A stretch of 64,000 nucleotides of DNA from Alphaproteobacteria bacterium (GTDB taxonomy: Bacteria > Pseudomonadota > Alphaproteobacteria > Rhodobacterales > Rhodobacteraceae): positions 1 through 64,000 of the forward strand of contig JAUIAS010000014.1 of NCBI GenBank assembly GCA_030425395.1, written 5' to 3'. The position numbers and the translations under genes were made by a program. Under the pieces are notes generated by a model, which saw only the letters and a program-made list of their open reading frames with translations, was not told the origin of the DNA and made no database searches. Positions 44,352 through 52,774 of this stretch are shown here, in pieces (position 1 is the first letter of the stretch; each line of letters opens with the position of its first letter).

Positions 44352-45782
44352 CTAAAGGCCCTTCGCGCGATAGCTGCTCGCGACGCGGTCAATGGCCACC
44401 AGATAGGCCGCGGTGCGCAAATCCTCGACATCGCTGCGCCCATGCCAGACCTCGCGCATGGATTGGTAGGCAATCCGCATCGTGTCATCCAACCCCGAGC
44501 GCACCAGCTCAAGCTCATCCGCGCCGCGCAAGTATTTCTGTTTGAAGTCGGGGGTCAGGCTCCAGGTCTTACCAAGACTGTCGGACAGGCGTTCCAGCTC
44601 ATCCACCACAAGCTGGTGCCGGGCCTCTTCCTGTCTGCGCTGCATCCGGCCAAAGCGGATATGGCTCAGGTTCTTGACCCATTCGAAATAGGACACCGTC
44701 ACCCCGCCGGCGTTTGCATACATGTCGGGAATGATCACAGTGCCCTTGCGGCGCAGAATATCGTCCGCTCCGGCCGTCACGGGGCCATTGGCGGCCTCGA
44801 TGATCAGGGGCGCGGAAATTCGCGCGGCGTTTTCAAGGTTGATCACACCCTCCAGCGCCGCCGGGATCAGGATATCGCATTCGGCCTCAAGAACCGCGGC
44901 CCCCTCGGCATGCACGGCCGCGTTGGGGAATCCGGCGACGCCGCCATGTTTCGACAGCCATTCATGGACCGCTTCGACATCCAGACCGCCCGTATCGAAC
45001 AAGGCACCATCCCGTTCGATGATCCCGATGATCTTTGCCCCGTCTTCCTGAGCCAGAAATTTGGCGGCGTGATACCCCACGTTGCCAAGCCCCTGAACGA
45101 TCACGCGCTTGCCGTCCAGACCACCGGACAGGCCCGCCTTTTCGATATCGCGCGGATCGCGGAAAAACTCGCGCAGCGCGTATTGCACGCCACGGCCCGT
45201 GGCTTCGACGCGTCCGGCGATGCCACCCGCATTCAATGGCTTGCCGGTCACGCAGGCGCGCGCGTTTATGTCTGTCGTGTTCATCCGGGCGTATTGGTCC
45301 GCGATCCACGCCATCTCCCGTTCGCCCGTGCCCATATCCGGCGCGGGGACATTCTGGGAGGGGTGAATCAGGTCACGTTTGGCCAGTTCATAGGCGAAAC
45401 GACGGGTGATGAGTTCAAGTTCATGTTCCTCATACTGGCGCGGATCAATCCGCAGCCCCCCCTTGGATCCCCCAAACGGGGTTTCGACCAAGGCGCATTT
45501 ATACGTCATCAGCGCGGCCAGCGCCTCGACCTCGTCCTGATGCACGTTGGCGGCATACCGAATGCCCCCTTTCACCGGTTCCATATGTTCGGAATGCACC
45601 GACCGATATCCTGTAAACGTCTGCATCTTGCCGCGCAGGCGCACACCGAAACGCACCGTGTAAGTCGAATTGCAGACACGGATTTTTTCCTCAAGCCCGG
45701 GCGGCAGATCCATCAAGGACACCGCCCTGTTGAACATCAGATCAACGCTTTCGCGGAAACTCGGTTCTTTCACATTGGTCAT
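44352..45782 (-). CDS. gdhA: Glutamate dehydrogenase (Glu/Leu/Phe/Val dehydrogenase family)
   Basis: 476 residues. Substrate and catalytic block KGGIRYAANVHQDEVEALAA then KCALVETPFGGSKGG near 80-110; the nucleotide domain has VIVQGLGNVGYHAAKF at about 215. It interconverts glutamate and 2-oxoglutarate plus ammonia; cofactor preference is not clear from sequence, though the GLGNVG fold is typical. I chose the ATG at 45782 over the frame's earlier start at 45914 because the protein then begins like its family. A palindrome lies 110 bases upstream. Confidence 0.92.
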   Translation of the reverse strand: MTNVKEPSFRESVDLMFNRAVSLMDLPPGLEEKIRVCNSTYTVRFGVRLRGKMQTFTGYRSVHSEHMEPVKGGIRYAANVHQDEVEALAALMTYKCALVETPFGGSKGGLRIDPRQYEEHELELITRRFAYELAKRDLIHPSQNVPAPDMGTGEREMAWIADQYARMNTTDINARACVTGKPLNAGGIAGRVEATGRGVQYALREFFRDPRDIEKAGLSGGLDGKRVIVQGLGNVGYHAAKFLAQEDGAKIIGIIERDGALFDTGGLDVEAVHEWLSKHGGVAGFPNAAVHAEGAAVLEAECDILIPAALEGVINLENAARISAPLIIEAANGPVTAGADDILRRKGTVIIPDMYANAGGVTVSYFEWVKNLSHIRFGRMQRRQEEARHQLVVDELERLSDSLGKTWSLTPDFKQKYLRGADELELVRSGLDDTMRIAYQSMREVWHGRSDVEDLRTAAYLVAIDRVASSYRAKGL

Positions 45783-45893
45783 CGGCCTTATCGTCCTCCC
45801 ATTACCGCCCCGAGTCGCGCCGGGGCGTTGGGGCCGAGTATGCCCTGCCACGCCACGATTCCAAACCTTGTCGTTCGCGAGCCTCGCTGCCCT

Positions 45894-45914
45894 TTGTTCA
45901 CAAATCGTAAACAA
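45894..45914. promoter_or_regulatory. 21-base palindrome in the gdhA-tadG divergent region
   Basis: TTGTTCAC (45894-45901) and GTAAACAA (45907-45914) match in 7 of 8 positions around a 5-base spacer. It looks like a dimeric regulator site placed to control gdhA (112 bases away) or tadG (155 bases away). No regulator is adjacent. Confidence 0.45.
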
Positions 45915-46069
45915 TGCAGGCCATCACGCGGGAATTCATCACAAAACAGCCAACACATATCGCGAATTCGATCTGACTTTGCCCCAATCCGGCCATGTTC
46001 TCGGAGCAAAAAAGATGGGCTGGAGTGCGTCGAATGACACGCATCCCCGGCGTTTAGAAAGGTAAAGAA

Positions 46070-47839
46070 ATGTTTAAGGCTTGTGCATCAAACACCCCTT
46101 TTGACGTTGCAGCGGGGATTTTGGTTGCCAAAGGGGTGCCGTCGCGGCTGCGCCGTCATCTGAACGGTTTTGCCCGCGACGAATCCGGCGTCATGGTCAT
46201 TTTCGCGGTCTACATCTTTATCGCCATGCTGATGGTGGCGGGTCTTGGTGTCGACGTCATGCGCTATGAGCGCGACCGCACCGGGTTGCAATATACGCTG
46301 GACCGCGCGGTGCTGGCGGCGGCTGACCTCGATCAGGAACTTGATGCAGAAGCAGTGGTTCGGGACTATTTTGCCAAATCCGGGATCAACGGCGCGTTGA
46401 CATCGGTCACGGTTGATCAGGGGATTGGTTATCGGGTTGTGACCGCCGCTGCAGAAACCACGCTGGAAACACAATTCATGAAATGGAGCGGCGTTGACAC
46501 GCTGACAGCACGCGCCCGGTCAACGGCGCAGGAGCGTATCGAAGGCGTCGAAATCTCATTGGTACTGGACGTGTCCGGGTCGATGAACAACAACGGCCGC
46601 ATGTATAACATGAAGACGGCGGCCAAGGATTTCGTCGCCCGTGTTCTTGCCAATTCGAACGAAGAAAACCCCGTTTCCATCAACATCATTCCCTACGCGA
46701 CACAGGTGTCGCTGCCGCAGGAATTTGCCGAACACGTCAAGATGACAGACGAACACAACTATTCGCGCTGTGTGAACTTTGACTCCGAGGATTTCCAGAC
46801 ACCCGGCCTCATCCCCGGCAAAAAATATGATCGCACCATGCATTTCGATCCCTGGAGCGATTTTGACGGCCGGGACAATGATCCCAAGCGGCTTGTGACC
46901 GATCCGATCTGCGAAGACGACTCGCGGCGCGAGGTCCTCGTGATGCAAAACGACAAGACATTGATCAACGCGTATATCGACAATCTCTGGGCCGACGGGA
47001 ACACCTCGATCGACCTTGGCATGAAGTGGGCTACGGCATTTCTCGATCCCACGCTGCGCGGACCGTTTTCCACGATGATCGGCGACGGCCACGTGCCCAG
47101 CGAATTCGCCAACCGCCCCGCGCTCTATGCAGACTCTGAAACGCTCAAGGTTGTGGTGCTGATGACGGATGGCCAGAACACCACGCAATACTACCTTGAC
47201 GACGATTTCCGCGAAGGCGAATCCAATATCTGGTGGAACGACGCTGAAGAAAAGTATTCTGTCTATGTCGGCCTTGATGACGACGACGAAGACAACGACG
47301 GGGAAACCAACGAACCCCTGTTTTACTGGCCTCATACCGATGAGTGGAAAGACCATGCATACGGCGAAGGCGTGTTCGAAGAGGAAATCACCGAATACGT
47401 CTGCCGGTCCTACCGCCGCAACGGGTCATGCAAACGCTACAAGCGTGTTGTTACCACCGTCACCGTCGAGGAACCGGGCAGCGCCGAGATCCTGACCTAT
47501 GCAGATCTTTACGCCCGCACGTCGCTGGAATGGATCGTCGAAGACCTCTACGAGCCATGGATGAACGACAGTCAGGCCTGGAATGATTGGTATTACGGGG
47601 TGCGCAAATATGTCGGCTCCAGCACCAAGGACACGCGGACGACCCAAATCTGCGATACGGCCAAGGATCAGGGAATTATCGTCTTTGCCGTGGGCTTCGA
47701 AGCCCCGAGCAGCGGACGGGCCACCCTCAAAGACTGCGCCAGTTCCGACAGCCACTATTTCGACGCGTCCGGCTCTGCCATTTCATCGGCGTTCACCGCC
47801 ATCGCATCGTCCATCCGCCAACTGAGGCTGACCCAATGA
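46070..47839 (+). CDS. tadG: TadG-like pilus protein with von Willebrand A domain
   Basis: 589 residues. The N-terminus is TadE/TadG-like: ARDESGVMVIFAVYIFIAML is a charged lead-in plus membrane helix (about 40-60). A vWA domain follows, with the MIDAS motif DVSGS at Asp167 and LMTDGQN at about 365. Residues about 400-420 are a strongly acidic insert (DDDDEDNDGETNE) that could bind calcium. Tad pilus systems use TadG and TadE as minor pilins. AGAAAGG precedes the ATG. It is coupled to two TadE-like genes; the main tad cluster is not in this window. Confidence 0.85.
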   Translation: MFKACASNTPFDVAAGILVAKGVPSRLRRHLNGFARDESGVMVIFAVYIFIAMLMVAGLGVDVMRYERDRTGLQYTLDRAVLAAADLDQELDAEAVVRDYFAKSGINGALTSVTVDQGIGYRVVTAAAETTLETQFMKWSGVDTLTARARSTAQERIEGVEISLVLDVSGSMNNNGRMYNMKTAAKDFVARVLANSNEENPVSINIIPYATQVSLPQEFAEHVKMTDEHNYSRCVNFDSEDFQTPGLIPGKKYDRTMHFDPWSDFDGRDNDPKRLVTDPICEDDSRREVLVMQNDKTLINAYIDNLWADGNTSIDLGMKWATAFLDPTLRGPFSTMIGDGHVPSEFANRPALYADSETLKVVVLMTDGQNTTQYYLDDDFREGESNIWWNDAEEKYSVYVGLDDDDEDNDGETNEPLFYWPHTDEWKDHAYGEGVFEEEITEYVCRSYRRNGSCKRYKRVVTTVTVEEPGSAEILTYADLYARTSLEWIVEDLYEPWMNDSQAWNDWYYGVRKYVGSSTKDTRTTQICDTAKDQGIIVFAVGFEAPSSGRATLKDCASSDSHYFDASGSAISSAFTAIASSIRQLRLTQ

Positions 47840-48372
47840 TCCGGTCCATCAAGAAAAGCGTCCGCCGTTTCAAAAAGGACGAAGACGGGAGTTCGACGGT
47901 CGAATTCGCGATCCTGTTCGTGCCGATGTTCACCATGCTGGTGTCAGCGATTGAATTGGGCATGATCCACCTGCATCACGCGATGCTGGAACAGGCGGTT
48001 GACGAAACCGTGCGCGAAATCCGTCTGGGCACGGGACAAGTGCCCAGCCATGACACGATCAAGTCCATGGTTTGCGAACGCACCGGGTTCATCGAGGATT
48101 GCAGCAGCGAAATCCGCCTTGAGATGATCCGCCTTGATCCGCGCAACTGGTCGCCGGTGCCCGAAGGGGCCGACTGCGTCGATACCTCCCAAGAGGTCGC
48201 GCCGGTGCGCAGCTTTGAAAACGGGCAGAGCAACGAACTGATGTTCCTGCGCGCCTGTGCCAAGTTTGACCCGGTGTTCCCGACACTGGGGATGGGTGAA
48301 AACCTGATCGTTGATGGGGCCGGGCAATATTCCCTCGTGGCCAGTTCGGTCTTTGTGCAGGAGCCATTCTGA
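47836..48372 (+). CDS. TadE-like minor pilin, first copy
   Basis: 178 residues. DEDGSSTVEFAILFVPMFTM at about 15-35 is the TadE signature: charged N-terminus, a processing site-like segment ending in E, and a membrane helix. The remaining periplasmic part has several cysteines (MVCERTGFIEDCSSE). The start overlaps the tadG stop (ATGA). Presumably cut by the prepilin peptidase TadV and assembled with TadG. Confidence 0.85.
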   Translation: MIRSIKKSVRRFKKDEDGSSTVEFAILFVPMFTMLVSAIELGMIHLHHAMLEQAVDETVREIRLGTGQVPSHDTIKSMVCERTGFIEDCSSEIRLEMIRLDPRNWSPVPEGADCVDTSQEVAPVRSFENGQSNELMFLRACAKFDPVFPTLGMGENLIVDGAGQYSLVASSVFVQEPF

Positions 48373-48932
48373 TGTTGCGAAAAACCCTGACCAAAATATC
48401 GCGCCGCCTGCGCCTGTTTCGTGATGACACGAATGCGTCTGTCACCGTGGAATTTGCGCTGATGATGCCGATCCTGTTCTGGGCCTACGGGGCCAGTTAC
48501 GTGTTCTTTGACGGGTATCGGCAGTCCGCGATCAATCTCAAGACGGCGTATACAATCGGCGACGTGCTGTCGCGCGAAACGCAGGCCATCGACGATACCT
48601 ATATTGATGGCGTCTATGCCTTGCAGGGCCTGTTGATCCGCACCAACGCCTCCCGATCTTTGCGGGTGTCCGTGGTCCGTTGGGATGAAGACACGGAGTC
48701 CTTCAGCCTTGAATGGACCGCGACGCGCGGCGAAATCGGCGACATGAGCGATCAGGAAGCCGCGGGCCTCCAGTCAAAGCTGCCGGCAATGTCGGACGAG
48801 GATAGGGTAATCGTTGTGGAAACGTGGAATACATGGACACCGCCGTTCACCGTCGGCCTGCCCACGGCAGAGTTCCAGGATTTCGTCTTTACCCGCCCGC
48901 GCTTTGCCCCACAGCTTGTCTGGGCCTCATGA
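48372..48932 (+). CDS. TadE-like minor pilin, second copy
   Basis: 186 residues. DDTNASVTVEFALMMPILFW at about 18-38 repeats the TadE pattern of the previous gene, and the soluble part differs (RIDDTYIDG-like ETQAIDDTYIDGVYALQGLL). The one-base overlap (TGATG) couples it to the first TadE. Having two TadE-like genes beside one TadG is usual in Rhodobacterales. Confidence 0.85.
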   Translation: MLRKTLTKISRRLRLFRDDTNASVTVEFALMMPILFWAYGASYVFFDGYRQSAINLKTAYTIGDVLSRETQAIDDTYIDGVYALQGLLIRTNASRSLRVSVVRWDEDTESFSLEWTATRGEIGDMSDQEAAGLQSKLPAMSDEDRVIVVETWNTWTPPFTVGLPTAEFQDFVFTRPRFAPQLVWAS

Positions 48933-48938
48933 CCGGGG

Positions 48939-49415
48939 TCATCCGTTGTCGCGCTGCGCAATCATCGCGGCAATGATCTCGGCCATGTTTTTGGTCTGGT
49001 GACCGGGCGTCACACCCCCGACACCGATCCGACGCCCGATGCGCCACCATAGCCCCGATTCCCACCGGCGGCTGTCGGCTTGCAGCGTGCGGATGACAAA
49101 ACCGTTCGATGGCTTGAAGGCGAACATTCCGCGATCGAGGCTCTTGATATTGTCGATCCTGACGATGGTTTCCCCGCCGCTGGTGCGCAGTTCCTGCGCC
49201 GTCAGTTCAAGGGTCATCGACGTTGCCCGCCGTAGCCGGTCCGCCATCAACAGCGCCCCGATGCCAACACCCAGCAGGAACAACTGCCATCCAAAGGCAG
49301 GCTGCGTGGACAGCGCCACGTAAATCAGCAACCCACCCATGAAGGCCAGCATACCCACCCCGAGCCAACGGCGTGGTGGCGATGCGCTCACCGTCGCCAA
49401 TACTTCGTCCGACAT
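48939..49415 (-). CDS. PH-like two-helix membrane protein
   Basis: 158 residues. Two membrane helices at about 17-34 and 43-58 (LGVGMLAFMGGLLIYVALS; FGWQLFLLGVGIGALLMAD), then a soluble domain (MTLELTAQELRTSGGETIVR) that could be a bacterial PH-like fold. Function unknown. Its stop lies seven bases from the convergent pilin gene. Confidence 0.65.
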   Translation of the reverse strand: MSDEVLATVSASPPRRWLGVGMLAFMGGLLIYVALSTQPAFGWQLFLLGVGIGALLMADRLRRATSMTLELTAQELRTSGGETIVRIDNIKSLDRGMFAFKPSNGFVIRTLQADSRRWESGLWWRIGRRIGVGGVTPGHQTKNMAEIIAAMIAQRDNG

Positions 49416-49511
49416 CTCACGGTCTCCCCGACAGCGTTTGCGGCCACGGTCCCGGCCACATTCCCGCGCGATGTATCCCGGAACGCGCGCGGGAAACAGC
49501 CCCAGACCGCG

Positions 49512-50468
49512 TTATTCGGCGGCAACCCGGCGCGAGGGCACCTCGGCACCGCGTTCTTCGGGTTCGTCGTCGGTCATCTCGGCGGGAAATCCGGGCGCGG
49601 TGATATCCAGCCCTGTGGCATCCTCAAGCCGCTTGATGATGTTGGGGGACAATTCACGCGGGCCATAGCGACCGATCGCATCCTCAAACATCGAAATCAG
49701 CAACGGATTAAGCTCCAGCGGCACCCCCGCCCGGTCGGCCACAGACTGAAACAGGCCAATATCCTTGGCCACCAGATCCATGGTAAAGGAAATGTCGCGG
49801 CTGCCGTTCAGGATCACTTGGCTTTCGGTTTCGTGGACAAAGGACGTGCCCGACGAAATGCGGATCGCCTCATAGGCGGTTCCAAGGTCCATACCCGCCG
49901 CCTTCGCCACCGTCAGAGCCTCGGCGCAACTGACAAGGTTCGCAGTGGCCAGATAGTTGGTGATCACCTTGAGGATACTGGCGCTGCCCAGATCGCCAGT
50001 GTGCAACACCCGCCGCCCCATGATCGTCAACAAAGGCAAGACACGTTCGAACGTGTCCCGGTCACAGCCTGCGAAGATCGAGATATTGCCCGTATCCGCC
50101 CGATGACAGCCCCCCGACACCGGACAATCCACCGCGCTGGCTCCGGTTGCGATCATCATTTCACCCAGACGCCGCACTTCGGCCTCGTCCGTGGTCGACA
50201 TCTCGAGCCAGACCTTGCCCGGCCCCATGTGCGGCAGCATTTCCTCGGCCACCGTGGCGCTGATCGCGGGGCTGGGCAGGCAGGTGATGATCACATCGCA
50301 TGTCTGCGCCAGATGCGCGGGGCTTTGACCGTCGGTCGCCCCGTCGGACACCTTGGCAGCCACGAATTCCGCGTTCAGATCGTGCACGGCCAATTCCACA
50401 CCGTTGCGCAAAAGGCTTCCGCTCAGCTTGCCGCCGACATTGCCCAGACCGATAAAACCAACCTTCAT
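49512..50468 (-). CDS. 3-hydroxyisobutyrate-dehydrogenase-like NAD(P) oxidoreductase
   Basis: 318 residues. Nucleotide motif GFIGLGNVGGKLSGSLL at the N-terminus, substrate block DCPVSGGCHRADTGNISIF at about 120, and the catalytic lysine in ILKVITNYLA at about 170. These features define the beta-hydroxyacid dehydrogenase group; the substrate is unknown. I chose the ATG at 50468, spaced 7-8 bases from GGAGG, over one two codons earlier. The C-terminal tail (EMTDDEPEERGAEVPSRR) is an unusual extension. Divergent from the reductive-dehalogenase-like gene. Confidence 0.85.
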   Translation of the reverse strand: MKVGFIGLGNVGGKLSGSLLRNGVELAVHDLNAEFVAAKVSDGATDGQSPAHLAQTCDVIITCLPSPAISATVAEEMLPHMGPGKVWLEMSTTDEAEVRRLGEMMIATGASAVDCPVSGGCHRADTGNISIFAGCDRDTFERVLPLLTIMGRRVLHTGDLGSASILKVITNYLATANLVSCAEALTVAKAAGMDLGTAYEAIRISSGTSFVHETESQVILNGSRDISFTMDLVAKDIGLFQSVADRAGVPLELNPLLISMFEDAIGRYGPRELSPNIIKRLEDATGLDITAPGFPAEMTDDEPEERGAEVPSRRVAAE

Positions 50469-50581
50469 TCCCATACCTCCCTTTGGGTTTTGTGCATCAT
50501 TGACAAGCAACCGCGCCGGGGTCCATCCCGTTTGCGACTTGGCCCTTGCGGCAACCCCACGCGGGCCGTAGCGTCCTGAGA

Positions 50582-51760
50582 ATGAGCTATCCGTCCAACC
50601 GACCCGTCACCCAGCGCCCCGGCGATGCCGAAGCCGGAATCGTGGTGACCGATGATTTCACCCCGTTTCACCAACGCGATGACGTATTTTCCCGTGCCAT
50701 GTGGGATGACACGGTGCGCACCCGGAAAACGGACGGGTTCTTTGCCTCTTACCGAATGGAGGCGGCACCACGTCGGGGCGACGGGTTCACACGGCGCGAT
50801 TTTGCGCTGCGCAACGCGGCATGGCTCATTTCCGACATCATGACGGACCGTCATGCCGCGCAAGGGCGGCGCGAAGGGTTTCAGGCCCCGCTCAGCGCCG
50901 ACACCCCTGTTGCCCCGGACCGCGAGGAGGTCACAGACCCTGCGGCCATGTCCGCCGAAATCGGCAAGGTCGCGCGGTTCTTCGGTGCCGATCTGTGCGA
51001 CGTGACCGAATACGATGACCGCTGGACCTATGCCAGTCGGGTCGACACCCGCGACATGAGCGCCGCGCCGAACGATTTGCCCGAAGGGATGACATCGGTG
51101 ATCGTGTTGGGCCACGAAATGGACAAGGGGCTGGTCGATACCTACCCATCCGCCCTTGCCGGGGCCGCGACGGGGCGGGAATACAGCCACGAGGCGGCGA
51201 TTGTCATGCAGCTGGCGGCCTATATCCGCAATCTGGGCTACAATGCCGTAGCCTCAATGAACGATACCGCGCTGGTCATTCCCTATGCGGTCAAAGCAGG
51301 TCTGGGCGAATACGCGCGCAACCAGATGGTCATCACACCGGAATACGGCCCGCGATTGCGGTTTTCCAAGATTTTCACCGATTTGCCACTTGCCCATGAC
51401 ACGCCACGCCCGCGCGGGGTTCAGGCGTTTTGTGACATCTGCACAAAATGCGCCGACGCCTGTCCGGTCAAAGCCCTGCCTTTCGGGCCTCCTGCGCCCA
51501 GCGGGGCCACACGCTCCGAAATCAAGGGCGTGGTCAAATGGACATCGGACGCCAAGAAATGCTTTTCCTTCTGGGCCGCGCAAGCGTCAGATTGCGCGAT
51601 CTGCATGCGGGTCTGCCCGTTCAACCGGGATTTTTCCCGCTGGTCACACCGGCTGTGGCTTCGGCTGGCACTGTCACGCTGGCGCAAACTGGCGCTTTGG
51701 CTGGATCGCAAGCGCGGCGCGCGTGTCAAACCCGCCCAGTGGTGGGCCGGAAACGGCTAG
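50582..51760 (+). CDS. Reductive-dehalogenase-like corrinoid/iron-sulfur protein
   Basis: 392 residues. The B12-binding core looks like RdhA: LGHEMDKGLVDTYPSALAGA, AAYIRNLGYNA, then KAGLGEYARNQMVITPEYGP. Two 4Fe-4S motifs follow, CDICTKCADACP (from about 283) and the later Cys with CAICMRVCP (about 337). No Tat signal peptide is visible, and the NADPH-reductase part seen in catabolic RdhA proteins is absent, so electrons must come from another protein. QueG is a related family, but the DHALOGENASE-type blocks fit RdhA better. No RdhB anchor is adjacent. The gene is divergent from an oxidoreductase and convergent with a TetR regulator. Confidence 0.75.
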   Translation: MSYPSNRPVTQRPGDAEAGIVVTDDFTPFHQRDDVFSRAMWDDTVRTRKTDGFFASYRMEAAPRRGDGFTRRDFALRNAAWLISDIMTDRHAAQGRREGFQAPLSADTPVAPDREEVTDPAAMSAEIGKVARFFGADLCDVTEYDDRWTYASRVDTRDMSAAPNDLPEGMTSVIVLGHEMDKGLVDTYPSALAGAATGREYSHEAAIVMQLAAYIRNLGYNAVASMNDTALVIPYAVKAGLGEYARNQMVITPEYGPRLRFSKIFTDLPLAHDTPRPRGVQAFCDICTKCADACPVKALPFGPPAPSGATRSEIKGVVKWTSDAKKCFSFWAAQASDCAICMRVCPFNRDFSRWSHRLWLRLALSRWRKLALWLDRKRGARVKPAQWWAGNG

Positions 51761-52350
51761 ACCGCAGCACCGACAGCGCCGCGCACCATATCCCAATACA
51801 GGGTTTCGACATCATCCAGTGTCAATCGCCCCTGCGGACGATACCACGTGTTGACCCCGGTCAGCATCGCGATCACAGCCAGCGACGCGATCTTGGGATC
51901 GGTCAGGTGAAAGACACCCTCGGCCACGCCATCCCGCAGAATGCCTTCCAATTCCGACTCGTACTCACCGCGCAGCCTTTCGATTACCGCGAAATTCTCG
52001 GGTTCAAGATTGCGCAGCTCCATATAGGCGATGAACACCTCGTTGGGACGTTCGATATGGTAGCGGATGTGAAACCGGGTGAAATCCTCAAGCCGGTCCA
52101 GCGCACCGCCCCCGTCGCCGCGCTCTGCGCGGGCCGCCAGCAGACCGTCCATGTGATCGCGCATCAACCGGAACAGAAGGCTTTGTTTGTCAGGGGTATA
52201 GTTATAGAGCGCCCCGGCCTGTACGCCGACCTCGCCCGCAATCTGGCGCATCGACACCGCCGCGAATCCGTGTTGCGCAAACAACCGCAGCGCCGTCTCG
52301 CGGATGCGTGGACCAGTAACTTGCGAATGTGAACCTGTGGTGCGTGCCAT
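51757..52350 (-). CDS. TetR-family regulator
   Basis: 197 residues. The helix-turn-helix (TALRLFAQHGFAAVSMRQIA, GVQAGALYNYTPDKQ) lies at about 15-60. The C-terminal domain (FIAYMELRNLEPENF; NTWYRPQGRLTLDDVETLY) resembles regulators of acyl-CoA catabolism. Its stop overlaps the convergent RdhA-like gene's stop. Ligand and targets unknown; the neighbouring RdhA-like gene is a candidate target. Confidence 0.88.
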   Translation of the reverse strand: MARTTGSHSQVTGPRIRETALRLFAQHGFAAVSMRQIAGEVGVQAGALYNYTPDKQSLLFRLMRDHMDGLLAARAERGDGGGALDRLEDFTRFHIRYHIERPNEVFIAYMELRNLEPENFAVIERLRGEYESELEGILRDGVAEGVFHLTDPKIASLAVIAMLTGVNTWYRPQGRLTLDDVETLYWDMVRGAVGAAV

Positions 52351-52428
52351 GGGGCATAGGCTATATGAACGGATGTTCAGAAAAAAGCCCCGCTTGCGCG
52401 ATGGCGCGCGCTGAGGCATGACGGACAC

Positions 52429-52695
52429 ATGATCCGCTTTTTGACCATCCTGCCGCTTGTTGCCGCCCTGACCGCCATATCCGGGTGCGCGCAATTCCCC
52501 GAACTGGACGCCACGGTGCCGCCCAAGGCAGAAAACGCCGGGTATCCCGATCTCGCCCCGATCGAAACGCTGCTTGCGGCCGATGCCTACGATCCCGACG
52601 CCGCCGAAGAGACAACCGACCGCCTTGATCGGCGCACCCGTGCTCTTCAGGCGCGCGCGGATCGCCTGCGGCGTCGCGATGCGCAGGACGGATAG
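52429..52695 (+). CDS. Small lipoprotein
   Basis: 88 residues. Lipoprotein signal ending at Cys20 (LVAALTAISGC), then an acidic Pro-rich segment and a C-terminal helix rich in Arg/Asp (RLDRRTRALQARADRLRRRD). No named family recognised. It is upstream of hom on the same strand with its own start. Confidence 0.65.
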   Translation: MIRFLTILPLVAALTAISGCAQFPELDATVPPKAENAGYPDLAPIETLLAADAYDPDAAEETTDRLDRRTRALQARADRLRRRDAQDG

Positions 52696-52774
52696 CCGCG
52701 ACGTCATTTGCTGCGTTGCGCCGCCGCCGCGAACCCGCTACATCGGCGCCGTTTGCATAGCTAAGGAACACTCC

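Noticed and set aside
44133-46037. 634-codon plus-strand open frame
   Set aside because: Antisense to gdhA.
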